This document shows positions 1 through 5,238 of a stretch of 7,145 nt of DNA, one piece after another; positions within the stretch are counted from its first letter, which is position 1, and every line of letters starts with the position of its first letter. A program made the position numbers and the translations under genes. Where the stretch lies: contig CAZAGT010000274.1 of NCBI GenBank assembly GCA_964484515.1, positions 1 to 7,145 of the forward strand. The letters are read 5' to 3'. The notes below the pieces were generated by a model that saw nothing but the letters and a program-made list of their open reading frames with translations, had not been told where the DNA came from and searched no databases. The stretch comes from CAZAGT01 sp964484515 (GTDB lineage Bacteria > Desulfobacterota > DSM-4660 > Desulfatiglandales > HGW-15).

Positions 1-702
1 GCCCTGGATTGGCTCCTGCGGGCATCTTCGGAGTTCGAGTTCGGGTTTGAGGCCCACGCGGGCGCCTTCCCCATTCACCGCTACCCCCCCAGCGAAAGAG
101 AGCGGCTGGAAGGCTATTGGCGGCGGCGAGGAGTACAAATCACGTGGCATTTTATGAATCAAGCCGAAGGAGACCTCCAAGCTGCCGCCAATCCTTGCCT
201 CATTTGCCAGCAGGTGCGGAAAGGGGTCCTCAAGCGCATACTGGAGGACTCCGTTGCGGACTGGGAACGTTTGTTCCTGATCGTGTGCTACAGTCTATGG
301 GATGTCGTCAGCTATGCCGTCGAACATCTTCTGAGCAGCGTCCTTTCAGATTCCACCCAAGCGGAAAATCAGACGACAACCCATAGGTTCAAGGAGGTCG
401 CCCAGCGATTTTATCCCCTCATGCGGATGAAGGAGGGGTATACCATATTCAGGCCCCTCGTGAAGCGCAACGCCGACGACATCGTTGCAACTGTTGCACA
501 GGAAGGCCTGCCCACCCTTTCCATCCCCTGCAAGTATCATGGCTATCGTCCGAAGCGAACCTTGGAGGCCTATTACAAGAAGATGGGATTGCGATTCGAC
601 TACAATCAAGTGATCGATTTTGCACGAGGATCGCTTAGCTTACCTGAGATGTCGGCATACCACGACTTGGATAAAGAGGAATATCTCCTGCGCGTCTTTT
701 GA
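1..702 (+). CDS. TtcA-like PP-loop (adenine nucleotide alpha hydrolase superfamily) protein, 5' partial
   Basis: Reading frame 1 is open from the first base to TGA at 700-702, giving 233 visible codons, so the start and the N-terminal ATP-binding loop lie outside the window. The visible part resembles the TtcA/TilS PP-loop family. It has a Cys-x-x-Cys pair (codons 66 and 69, in NPCLICQQVRKG) where TtcA has its CSLC-RLRRG motif. An IFRPL segment, comparable to the TtcA VIRPL block, is followed by a third cysteine in SIPCKYHG (codon 177). In TtcA three such cysteines carry an iron-sulfur cluster used to thiolate tRNA cytidine 32. Oddly, the family's GHHxDD motif reads VCYSLWD here, so both histidines and one aspartate are missing. 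The C-terminus has a second basic helix and ends LLRVF. A sulfur-transfer or nucleotide-activating role is likely, but the substrate is not known and true TtcA activity is doubtful. An ATG at 154 is internal to the domain and is not taken as the start. Confidence 0.72.
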   Translation, partial: ALDWLLRASSEFEFGFEAHAGAFPIHRYPPSERERLEGYWRRRGVQITWHFMNQAEGDLQAAANPCLICQQVRKGVLKRILEDSVADWERLFLIVCYSLWDVVSYAVEHLLSSVLSDSTQAENQTTTHRFKEVAQRFYPLMRMKEGYTIFRPLVKRNADDIVATVAQEGLPTLSIPCKYHGYRPKRTLEAYYKKMGLRFDYNQVIDFARGSLSLPEMSAYHDLDKEEYLLRVF

Positions 703-734
703 GCCTCCACACTCCCCCCCGACAGCGTCGATCA

Positions 735-746
735 TCCCCAAGGGGA
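735..746. other. Short GC-rich palindrome after the PP-loop gene
   Basis: TCCCC-AA-GGGGA forms a perfect palindrome 33 bases after the stop of the PP-loop gene. It could cap or end that transcript, but no run of T follows, so an intrinsic terminator is not supported. It is the only candidate 3' structure found for that gene before the repeat element begins. Confidence 0.25.
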
Positions 747-785
747 CCTTGCATTCCGCAGACGAGGATAGAATATTGCAACGAG

Positions 786-997
786 CCTGTCGAAAAACCG
801 ATTTCTGAGTGGCTGATCGAAAATGTCGAGGTGCAAGTCTTCCGAAACCGGCGACCCGCCCCGAAGGGGTGGGGGCGGAGCCGAGCGAAACGAAGATAAG
901 GAAATCACGAGGAATGAGGAGTACATAGAAGTACGGCGCAGTGACTTGCTCTGCTGAATCGGCTTCGCCGTCTCACACAGCGAGAATTCAACAGGGC
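786..997. repeat. MITE-like intergenic repeat element with imperfect terminal inverted repeats
   Basis: The left end reads GCCTGTCGAA (785-794) and the right end TTCAACAGGGC (987-997). These are inverted copies with one internal mismatch (CCTGTCGAA against CCTGTTGAA). Inside lie a strong hairpin, CCCGCCCC-GAA-GGGGTGGG (855-873), a GTAC-ATAGAA-GTAC inverted repeat (921-934) and CGGC-TTC-GCCG (960-970). There is no convincing reading frame with a ribosome site. Short non-coding elements with ends of the type CCTGTTGAAAA / TTTTCAACAGG and a central GTAC-type stem occur as dispersed repeats in many environmental bacterial genomes. Membership of such a family is recalled, not tested. Only one copy is seen here, so 'repeat' is an inference from its architecture. 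It fills most of the 432-base gap between the PP-loop gene and the next CDS. Confidence 0.5.
855..873. other. GC-rich stem-loop within the intergenic element
   Basis: CCCGCCCC (855-862), loop GAA (863-865) and GGGGTGGG (866-873) can pair over eight base pairs with one G-T wobble. It is one of the most stable-looking hairpins in the window. No T-tract follows, so it is described as a structural part of the element and not as a terminator. Confidence 0.5.
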
Positions 998-1011
998 GAG
1001 GATGAGGGTAA

Positions 1012-1028
1012 TCCCGATGCAATCGGGA
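1012..1028. other. Perfect 7-bp stem-loop between the repeat element and the small exported-protein gene
   Basis: TCCCGAT (1012-1018), loop GCA and ATCGGGA (1022-1028) form a perfect hairpin just right of the repeat element. The nearest T run is only TTTT at 1039-1042, about ten bases downstream, which is too far for a normal intrinsic terminator. The remainder, 1029-1118, shows no clear gene or promoter. Confidence 0.4.
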
Positions 1029-1118
1029 CAGATGGGCGTTTTCCGACAGTCTCAACAGTATCGTCTTCTTAACCTTGTCGAAGCGCGCTCCCCCCGGTGG
1101 TGGGGTCAGTTCGCGATC

Positions 1119-1126
1119 AAAGGAGA
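1119..1126 (+). promoter_or_regulatory. Ribosome binding site for the small exported protein
   Basis: AAAGGAGA ends 8 bases before ATG 1135. This supports that start over the in-frame ATG at 1171, which has no comparable site, and over the overlapping frame that begins at 1002. Confidence 0.6.
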
Positions 1127-1134
1127 GTGGGTGA

Positions 1135-1638
1135 ATGGGAACACCGAGTGGAAGACCAACCCGGCTGAAAATGTTTGCCCTAAGCGTTTCTCTCGTTCTT
1201 CTCGTTCTTGCCTCGACTCAGGGCCGACGCAGCAGGGCGCAGGTCCATCGTGGAGCGGAAGGGAAGGCACATTCCTCGCAGGCGGCTGTGGAGCACTTTG
1301 CCACCGAGGAGGAGCCGATCGCATCGATCTTGGCGCAATTGAGGGCGTTGCGTGGCCGCATCGAGACTCTTGAAATGCGGGAAAAGGTCCTTCGTAGGCA
1401 GGCACGCGCCTTGTGTCAGGACATCGGACGATTGGAAGGGTTGCTTGACGGGGCCGCGGGGACGCAAGTCAGACCTTCGTACGGACTGCAGATCGATAGG
1501 GTCGCTAGAACGGGCGGCCGGCCGGATCCCCATGATGCCATGGTCTCAATGGCGGGGTTGGTAGCGGTGTGGCGCCAGATCGATGCTATTTTGGCCAAGC
1601 TGGACGAGATAACGACTGCCCTTTCCGGGCCATCGTAA
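1135..1638 (+). CDS. Hypothetical exported small protein with a central coiled coil
   Basis: This 167-residue protein was not recognised. Residues 1-12 are short and basic (R7, R10, K12). A hydrophobic stretch follows at about 14-28 (FALSVSLVLLVLAST), then a polar Arg-rich run ending RAQ near residue 36. This looks like a Sec signal peptide, although the cleavage site is not a clean Ala-x-Ala. Residues about 60-106 are rich in Leu, Glu and Arg with heptad-like spacing and predict a long helix or coiled coil. A second amphipathic helix lies at about 137-163. The middle (107-133) is Gly/Arg/Pro-rich and likely flexible. There are no catalytic motifs and only one cysteine (C94). A periplasmic or envelope-associated helical protein is the most that can be inferred. 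The DUF4136 lipoprotein gene follows 100 bases downstream with its own promoter-like sequence, so the two need not be co-transcribed. Confidence 0.55.
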   Translation: MGTPSGRPTRLKMFALSVSLVLLVLASTQGRRSRAQVHRGAEGKAHSSQAAVEHFATEEEPIASILAQLRALRGRIETLEMREKVLRRQARALCQDIGRLEGLLDGAAGTQVRPSYGLQIDRVARTGGRPDPHDAMVSMAGLVAVWRQIDAILAKLDEITTALSGPS

Positions 1639-1685
1639 GTAGGGTGGTTTAGATCTTCGGGGCTATCGATCTCAGCCTGCTTTTG

Positions 1686-1694
1686 TGCTATGAT
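1686..1694 (+). promoter_or_regulatory. Candidate extended -10 promoter for the DUF4136 lipoprotein gene
   Basis: TGCTATGAT contains the extended -10 TG dinucleotide plus TATGAT (1689-1694), which matches five of six bases of TATAAT. Transcription would start near 1701, about 38 bases before the ATG. The region 17 bases upstream (about 1666-1671) is a poor -35, which fits an extended -10 promoter. Sigma-70-like recognition is assumed. Confidence 0.45.
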
Positions 1695-1722
1695 GACACG
1701 GTGTTCGCATCCCACTACTTTG

Positions 1723-1730
1723 AAGGAGGG
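1723..1730 (+). promoter_or_regulatory. Ribosome binding site for the DUF4136 lipoprotein
   Basis: AAGGAGGG is a near-perfect anti-16S match. It ends 8 bases before ATG 1739 and fixes the start of the lipoprotein gene. Confidence 0.7.
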
Positions 1731-1738
1731 TTCTTGGC

Positions 1739-2278
1739 ATGAAAAGGCAGTATATCCTGGCCGCTCTGTGCGTGATCGTGTTGGCGGGCGGCTGTTCCAC
1801 GATCTCTTCGGTTCGGTACGATTACGATACCAAAGAGGATTTTGGGAAACTGAAGACCTATGACTGGCTGGATGAATCCAGTGAGATGACTTCCATTGAC
1901 GTAAAACGAATCAGAAATGCCATTGACACCGTGTTGAAGGCCCGTGGATATTCCCAAGACATGGACGATCCTGATTTTCTGGTCGCGTTTCATGGGACCA
2001 GCACAGAGAAGGTTAATGTGGTGGATCACGGGTATCGTTATTGTCCTTACGGCAGGTACTGCTACGGCTACTGGGGGTGGGGACCCGCGCCCACAACGTA
2101 CACGTATGAGGAAGGTACCCTTATCATCGATATTATTGACAGTGATACCCTGGAGATGGTTTGGCGAGGTGAGGCAAAAGGGGTCTTGGATCCTAACATG
2201 AGCCCTGAACAGCTGGACCAAGTCGCCAAAGAGGCGGTCAAGCGGATCCTGCAGAATTTTCCGCCCCCAGCGAAATAA
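1739..2278 (+). CDS. DUF4136 domain-containing lipoprotein
   Basis: This 179-residue protein starts with a lipoprotein signal peptide: basic MKRQ, a hydrophobic core, then the lipobox LAGGC with the lipidated cysteine at residue 19. Serine at position +2 favours outer-membrane sorting. The rest matches the DUF4136 pattern. It has a VRYDYDTKEDFGKLKTYDWL opening (25-44), a helix with RIRNAIDTVLKARGY (58-71), then DPDFLVAFHG (78-86). A Tyr/Gly/Trp-rich loop follows (98-115), then a strand pair with EEGTLIIDIID and MVWRGEAKG (124-148), and a closing helix ending ILQNFPPPAK. The length is usual for the family. DUF4136 proteins are widespread envelope lipoproteins with no established biochemical role, and none is claimed here. 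A strong ribosome site and an upstream extended -10 suggest its own transcript. Family assignment is confident; function is unknown. Confidence 0.88.
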   Translation: MKRQYILAALCVIVLAGGCSTISSVRYDYDTKEDFGKLKTYDWLDESSEMTSIDVKRIRNAIDTVLKARGYSQDMDDPDFLVAFHGTSTEKVNVVDHGYRYCPYGRYCYGYWGWGPAPTTYTYEEGTLIIDIIDSDTLEMVWRGEAKGVLDPNMSPEQLDQVAKEAVKRILQNFPPPAK

Positions 2279-2326
2279 CCCACCAACTTAGATCCTCGGT
2301 GCGTTTCATAAAATCGGTTCCGTCGG

Positions 2327-2339
2327 CCTTCCGGGAAGG
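2327..2339 (+). terminator. Weak stem-loop downstream of the lipoprotein gene
   Basis: CCTTC (2327-2331), loop CGG and GAAGG (2335-2339) form a 5-bp hairpin followed by TTTGG. Position after the lipoprotein stop and the short T run make it a possible terminator, but stem and tail are both weak. Confidence 0.25.
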
Positions 2340-2387
2340 TTTGGTCGCGACATTTGAAATCGGCCGGACAGGCTCGGGAAAGGGCCA

Positions 2388-2400
2388 CGGGACTGTCCCG
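2388..2400 (+). terminator. Second weak stem-loop with a T-rich tail
   Basis: CGGGA-CTG-TCCCG is a perfect 5-bp stem followed by GTTTGTTATC. It is an alternative candidate for ending the lipoprotein transcript. The tail is broken by G residues, so confidence is low. Confidence 0.3.
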
Positions 2401-2435
2401 GTTTGTTATCAAGATATAAATAAAGGGTCCTCGTA

Positions 2436-2532
2436 TGAAACTTCGTGAAAGGAGATCTTTGATACCTTAACTCGAATAGACGTCGAAGAATCTCAAAATG
2501 TCAAATTCGAGTACCAACTTCATGAAGTTTCA
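2436..2532. repeat. 97-base nested inverted repeat in the lipoprotein-gpmI gap
   Basis: The outer arms TGAAACTTCGTGAA (2436-2449) and TTCATGAAGTTTCA (2519-2532) pair over 14 positions with a single G/T wobble. Nested inside, ACTCGAAT (2470-2477) and ATTCGAGT (2505-2512) are perfect 8-base inverted copies. The loop is AT-richer than the surroundings and holds a GACGTC palindrome (2479-2484). No gene, promoter or T-tract fits it. It may be a structured RNA, a small non-autonomous mobile element or a double protein-binding site. Flanking target duplications were not found. Confidence 0.5.
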
Positions 2533-2548
2533 CGGGCGATCAACCTGG

Positions 2549-2622
2549 CCGCCCTCCCGAGGCGGGTAGACTCCTGCAGCAAACGGCAGGGCTGGCTTCA
2601 GCAATTACTGAAGCGCGGAGTC
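2549..2622 (+). promoter_or_regulatory. Possible structured 5' leader of gpmI
   Basis: Four pairings can form together in the 108 bases before gpmI. They are CCGCC/GGCGG (2549-2553 with 2561-2565), GACTCC/GGAGTC (2569-2574 with 2617-2622), TGC/GCA (2575-2577 with 2586-2588), and GCTTCAG/CTGAAGC (2595-2601 with 2608-2614, loop CAATTA). The second pairing closes over the last two, giving a three-way-junction-like shape that ends about 20 bases before the Shine-Dalgarno site. It does not match any riboswitch class that I recognise. GC-rich sequence folds easily by chance, so this is only a candidate. Confidence 0.3.
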
Positions 2623-2642
2623 CATCCAGGGACACAGTGACA

Positions 2643-2647
2643 GGGAG
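2643..2647 (+). promoter_or_regulatory. Ribosome binding site for gpmI
   Basis: GGGAG lies 9 bases before ATG 2657, and an overlapping AAGGA follows directly. This supports the start that gives the N-terminally extended protein. Confidence 0.5.
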
Positions 2648-2656
2648 AAGGATACG

Positions 2657-4315
2657 ATGGCAGCGGAGAGACTTCACCTGGAGAAACTGGAAGCGTTCCA
2701 CGGGCGTTCGGGCCCTCTGCTTCTCATCATCATGGACGGTATCGGTATTGGTCCCCCGGACGAAGGGAACGCGGTCCATCTAGCGGATACCCCGACTCTG
2801 GATCGACTGTTCGCGTCAGAGTTCTATACGCAGCTCCAGGCCCATGGGACTGCGGTAGGCTTGCCGACGGACGACGACATGGGCAATAGCGAGGTGGGGC
2901 ATAATGCCCTGGGGGCGGGACGGGTTTTTGACCAGGGCGCACGTTTGGTGAACAGGGCCATCGAGACGGGTGAAATTTTTGAGACCGATCTTTGGCAACA
3001 AATCATGGAAAGGGTGTTTCAGGGGGGGACGATCCATTTTATTGGCCTGCTATCCGACGGGAATGTCCACTCGCACATCGACCACCTGAACAGGATGGTT
3101 GAGAAGTGTGCGAAATCCGGTTGTGCGCGGGTGCGCATCCACGTACTCCTTGACGGCCGCGATGTGGGCGAACGATCGGCCCTCGAATATGTGACGCCGA
3201 CCGAGAAAAAACTCAAGGGGATCTCAGCTGAAAAGGGCGTGGATTACCGGATCGCCTCCGGGGGCGGGCGAATGAAAGTTACCATGGATCGCTACAATGC
3301 CGACTGGGAGATCGTCAAACGCGGCTGGGACGCCCATGTCCTTGGGAGAGGACGGTTCTTCAGGTCGGCGAGTGAGGCGGTGGCGACCCTATATGCTGAG
3401 GATCCGGAAGTCACGGATCAGTATTTGGATCCCTTTGTGATCGTCGACGAGCAGGGGCAACCGGTAGGGCCGATCCGTGATGGGGATGCGGTCGTGTTTT
3501 TCAATTTTCGGGGTGATCGGTCCATTGAGATTTCAGAGGCCTTCACCGAAAAGGATTTTCGGAGATTTGATCGGGGGCCGTTGCCCGATATATTGTATGC
3601 CGGAATGATGGAGTATGATGGCGACGCGCACATACCGCCTCAATTCCTGGTTCGTCCACCGGCGATCGACTGTACCCTAAGTGAATACCTCTGCGCCGAA
3701 GGCTTGACGTCCTTCGCCGTATCGGAGACCCAAAAATACGGCCACATCACCTACTTCTGGAATGGGAATCGTTCGGGGTACATTGATTCATCGTTGGAGA
3801 CGTACGTGGAGATCCCCTCCGACCGTGTTCCCTTCGATCGCGCGCCCGAAATGAAGGCTGCCGAGATTACCGCCAAGGTCATCGAGCTTTTGAGAGGAGG
3901 TTCCTACCGCTTCGGGCGGCTAACTCTTGCGAATGGAGACATGGTTGGTCATACCGGCGATTTGGAGGCCACTAAAATCGCTGTCGAAGCGGTCGATCGA
4001 TCCGTTGGCGAATTACTGCCGGTGATCAGGGAATTGAAGGGGATCGCGGTTGTCACGGCGGATCATGGCAATGCGGACGCGATGTACACGGCGGACAAAG
4101 AAGGAATCAAACAGGTCAGGACGGCCCATTCCTTGAACCCGGTCCCTTTCGTGATTGACGATTCCGGTTACCAGGGCGAGTATCGGATGGCCACGATAGC
4201 CAATCCGGGTCTCTCCAACGTGGCCGCCACCCTGCTCAATCTGCTCGGTTATCAGGCACCGAAGAATTACGATCCTTCGCTGATCACATTCTTAGAGAAT
4301 CCTAGTCGTTACTGA
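2657..4315 (+). CDS. gpmI: 2,3-bisphosphoglycerate-independent phosphoglycerate mutase (plant-like long form)
   Basis: This cytosolic enzyme interconverts 3- and 2-phosphoglycerate in glycolysis and gluconeogenesis through a phosphoserine intermediate. The 552-residue protein shows the whole family pattern. IIMDG carries metal-ligand Asp27, and DDDMGNSEVGHNALGAG carries the catalytic serine, Ser78. LSDGNVHSHIDHL (132-144), LLDGRDVGERS (164-174) and SGGGRMKVTMDRYNADW (201-217) follow. FFNFRGDRSIE (281-291) and NGDMVGHTGDLEA (426-438, Asp428 and His432) come next. TADHGN (467-472, Asp469 and His470) and His491 complete the metal site. The GGGRM-VTMDRY-NDW block and the KYGHITYFWNGNRSGY segment resemble plant enzymes more than the short MKKPVVLIILDGWG bacterial type. 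About 20 residues precede the usual strand, as in the long forms. The gene ends 114 bases before the LsrF-like gene and could share a transcript with it. The assignment is very secure. Confidence 0.97.
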   Translation: MAAERLHLEKLEAFHGRSGPLLLIIMDGIGIGPPDEGNAVHLADTPTLDRLFASEFYTQLQAHGTAVGLPTDDDMGNSEVGHNALGAGRVFDQGARLVNRAIETGEIFETDLWQQIMERVFQGGTIHFIGLLSDGNVHSHIDHLNRMVEKCAKSGCARVRIHVLLDGRDVGERSALEYVTPTEKKLKGISAEKGVDYRIASGGGRMKVTMDRYNADWEIVKRGWDAHVLGRGRFFRSASEAVATLYAEDPEVTDQYLDPFVIVDEQGQPVGPIRDGDAVVFFNFRGDRSIEISEAFTEKDFRRFDRGPLPDILYAGMMEYDGDAHIPPQFLVRPPAIDCTLSEYLCAEGLTSFAVSETQKYGHITYFWNGNRSGYIDSSLETYVEIPSDRVPFDRAPEMKAAEITAKVIELLRGGSYRFGRLTLANGDMVGHTGDLEATKIAVEAVDRSVGELLPVIRELKGIAVVTADHGNADAMYTADKEGIKQVRTAHSLNPVPFVIDDSGYQGEYRMATIANPGLSNVAATLLNLLGYQAPKNYDPSLITFLENPSRY

Positions 4316-4336
4316 TTCATGCAGGCGAGCAGAGAA

Positions 4337-4364
4337 GTGAAAACACTCAATCTCTGAGTATGAT
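4337..4364 (+). promoter_or_regulatory. Candidate promoter with a palindrome in the spacer, upstream of the LsrF-like gene
   Basis: GTGAAA (4337-4342, four of six to TTGACA) and TATGAT (4359-4364, five of six to TATAAT) are 16 bases apart. Between them ACTCA-ATCTC-TGAGT (4345-4359) is an inverted repeat that could be an operator. This would allow the aldolase genes to be controlled separately from gpmI. The same palindrome could also be a chance hairpin after gpmI; no T-tract follows it. Confidence 0.35.
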
Positions 4365-4415
4365 CAGGCGTACTCCGTTCGATGAAGGTCAACAAACGAA
4401 ACACAGAGTAGAAAT

Positions 4416-4420
4416 GGAGG
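4416..4420 (+). promoter_or_regulatory. Ribosome binding site that decides the LsrF-like start
   Basis: GGAGG directly abuts the in-frame ATG at 4421, leaving no spacing, but lies 9 bases before the ATG at 4430. The second ATG is therefore the better start. ATGs at 4436 and 4448 are too far away. Confidence 0.6.
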
Positions 4421-4429
4421 ATGTGGAAC

Positions 4430-5227
4430 ATGGAAATGGCTTGGGGAATGAAGAATCGTCTGGCCCGTTTGATCAAACCGAATGGGCGCTGCTATTTTCT
4501 GCCGATCGACCACGGCTACTTTCAGGGACCGACAACCAGACTGGAGAAACCGGGTGAAACGATCCGCCCCCTTATCCCCTATGCGGATGGGCTCTTTGTA
4601 ACCCGTGGCGTCTTGCGCTCCTGCGTGGACCCCAAGGAGTGCCCGCCAATTATCTTAAGGGTATCCGGAGGCACCAGCGTGATCGGTAAGGACCTGTCCC
4701 ACGAGGCCATTACGACCTCAATCGAGGAGGCCATCCGTCTGAACGTGGCTGCCGTAGGGATGTCGATCTTTGTCGGAAGCGATTACGAATATGATTCGCT
4801 CGTGAATCTGGGGCGACTGGTGGACGACTGCGAGGACTACGGTATTCCGGTGATGGCCGTGACCGCTGTCGGCAAGGAGCTCGAAAAACGGGACGCCCGC
4901 TACCTCGGTCTATGTTGTCGGATCGCGGCCGAATTCGGCGCCAAGGTTGTGAAGACCTACTGGTGCGAAGATTTTGAGAAGGTCGTCGGGGGGTGCCCGG
5001 TGCCGGTCGTCATTGCGGGCGGGCCCAAGGTCGCCTCGGAGAGAGAAGTCTTCGATTTTGTGTATGACGGCATTCAGAAGGGGGCGATCGGCCTAAACCT
5101 GGGTCGCAACGTCTGGCAGCACGATCACCCGGTGGCCATGGTCAAAGCCCTGCGCGCCATTATACACGAAAACGCCACGGCCAAAGAGGCGGAAGACATC
5201 TTCGAACATGAGAGGCAAGGTTCTTAA
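4430..5227 (+). CDS. lsrF: LsrF/DhnA-family class I aldolase (3-hydroxy-5-phosphonooxypentane-2,4-dione thiolase-like)
   Basis: E. coli LsrF completes autoinducer-2 breakdown by transferring an acetyl group from a phospho-dione to CoA and releasing DHAP. This 265-residue TIM-barrel protein follows LsrF closely in recalled motifs. These include WGMKNRLARL, IDHGYFQGPTT (residues 26-36), TRGVLRS, EAIRLN, a VGSDYEYDS block and AVTAVGKE. VVKTYW follows, with Lys175 at the Schiff-base position, then GGCPVPVVIAGG (187-198) and GLNLGRNVWQHDHPVAM (221-237), the phosphate-binding end of the barrel. It ends TAAKEAE-like, as LsrF does. Start 4430 is chosen on ribosome-site spacing; starting at 4421 would add three residues. 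No lsrK, lsrR, lsrB or lsrG is visible. The next gene, an aldolase-dehydrogenase, starts 11 bases on. The true substrate may thus be another ketose phosphate, and the symbol reflects homology only. Fructose-bisphosphate aldolase activity is a less likely alternative. Confidence 0.85.
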   Translation: MEMAWGMKNRLARLIKPNGRCYFLPIDHGYFQGPTTRLEKPGETIRPLIPYADGLFVTRGVLRSCVDPKECPPIILRVSGGTSVIGKDLSHEAITTSIEEAIRLNVAAVGMSIFVGSDYEYDSLVNLGRLVDDCEDYGIPVMAVTAVGKELEKRDARYLGLCCRIAAEFGAKVVKTYWCEDFEKVVGGCPVPVVIAGGPKVASEREVFDFVYDGIQKGAIGLNLGRNVWQHDHPVAMVKALRAIIHENATAKEAEDIFEHERQGS

Positions 5228-5231
5228 GAGG
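5226..5231 (+). promoter_or_regulatory. Ribosome binding site supporting a TTG start
   Basis: AAGAGG overlaps the stop codon of the LsrF-like gene and ends 7 bases before TTG 5239. It supports translation of the aldolase-dehydrogenase from a rare start codon within the same operon. Confidence 0.5.
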
Positions 5232-5238
5232 TCGGCCC

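Noticed and set aside
769..774. TAGAAT as a promoter -10 within the first intergenic gap
   Set aside because: The nearest -35-like TTGCAT (749-754) is only 14 bases away, and no gene with a fitting start follows.
699..899. 66-residue open frame across the repeat element
   Set aside because: It has no ribosome site, a low-complexity Arg/Pro-rich translation, and overlaps the hairpins. It looks like a by-product of the GC-rich repeat.
1002..1373. 123-residue open frame overlapping the exported-protein gene
   Set aside because: No ribosome site, no signal or domain, and it overlaps the better supported frame that starts at 1135.
1715..2221. 168-residue minus-strand open frame opposite the DUF4136 gene
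   Set aside because: It is an antisense shadow of a clear family member with a lipobox and strong ribosome site.
2415..2420. TATAAA as a -10 box for gpmI
   Set aside because: It matches five of six bases, but no acceptable -35 or extended -10 lies upstream. Transcription from here is possible but unsupported.
2435..2470. 11-codon open frame (MKLRERRSLIP) that could be a leader peptide
   Set aside because: It has no ribosome site, lies within the inverted-repeat arm, and shows no codon run suggestive of attenuation.
2549..2622. Match of the gpmI leader to a cyclic-di-GMP (GEMM) riboswitch
   Set aside because: A few bases such as GCAAAC and GGCAGGG recall GEMM, but their order and the expected tetraloop-receptor arrangement are absent.
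4360..4557. 65-residue open frame overlapping the start of the LsrF-like gene
   Set aside because: It is a different frame from the conserved protein, without a ribosome site or recognisable content.
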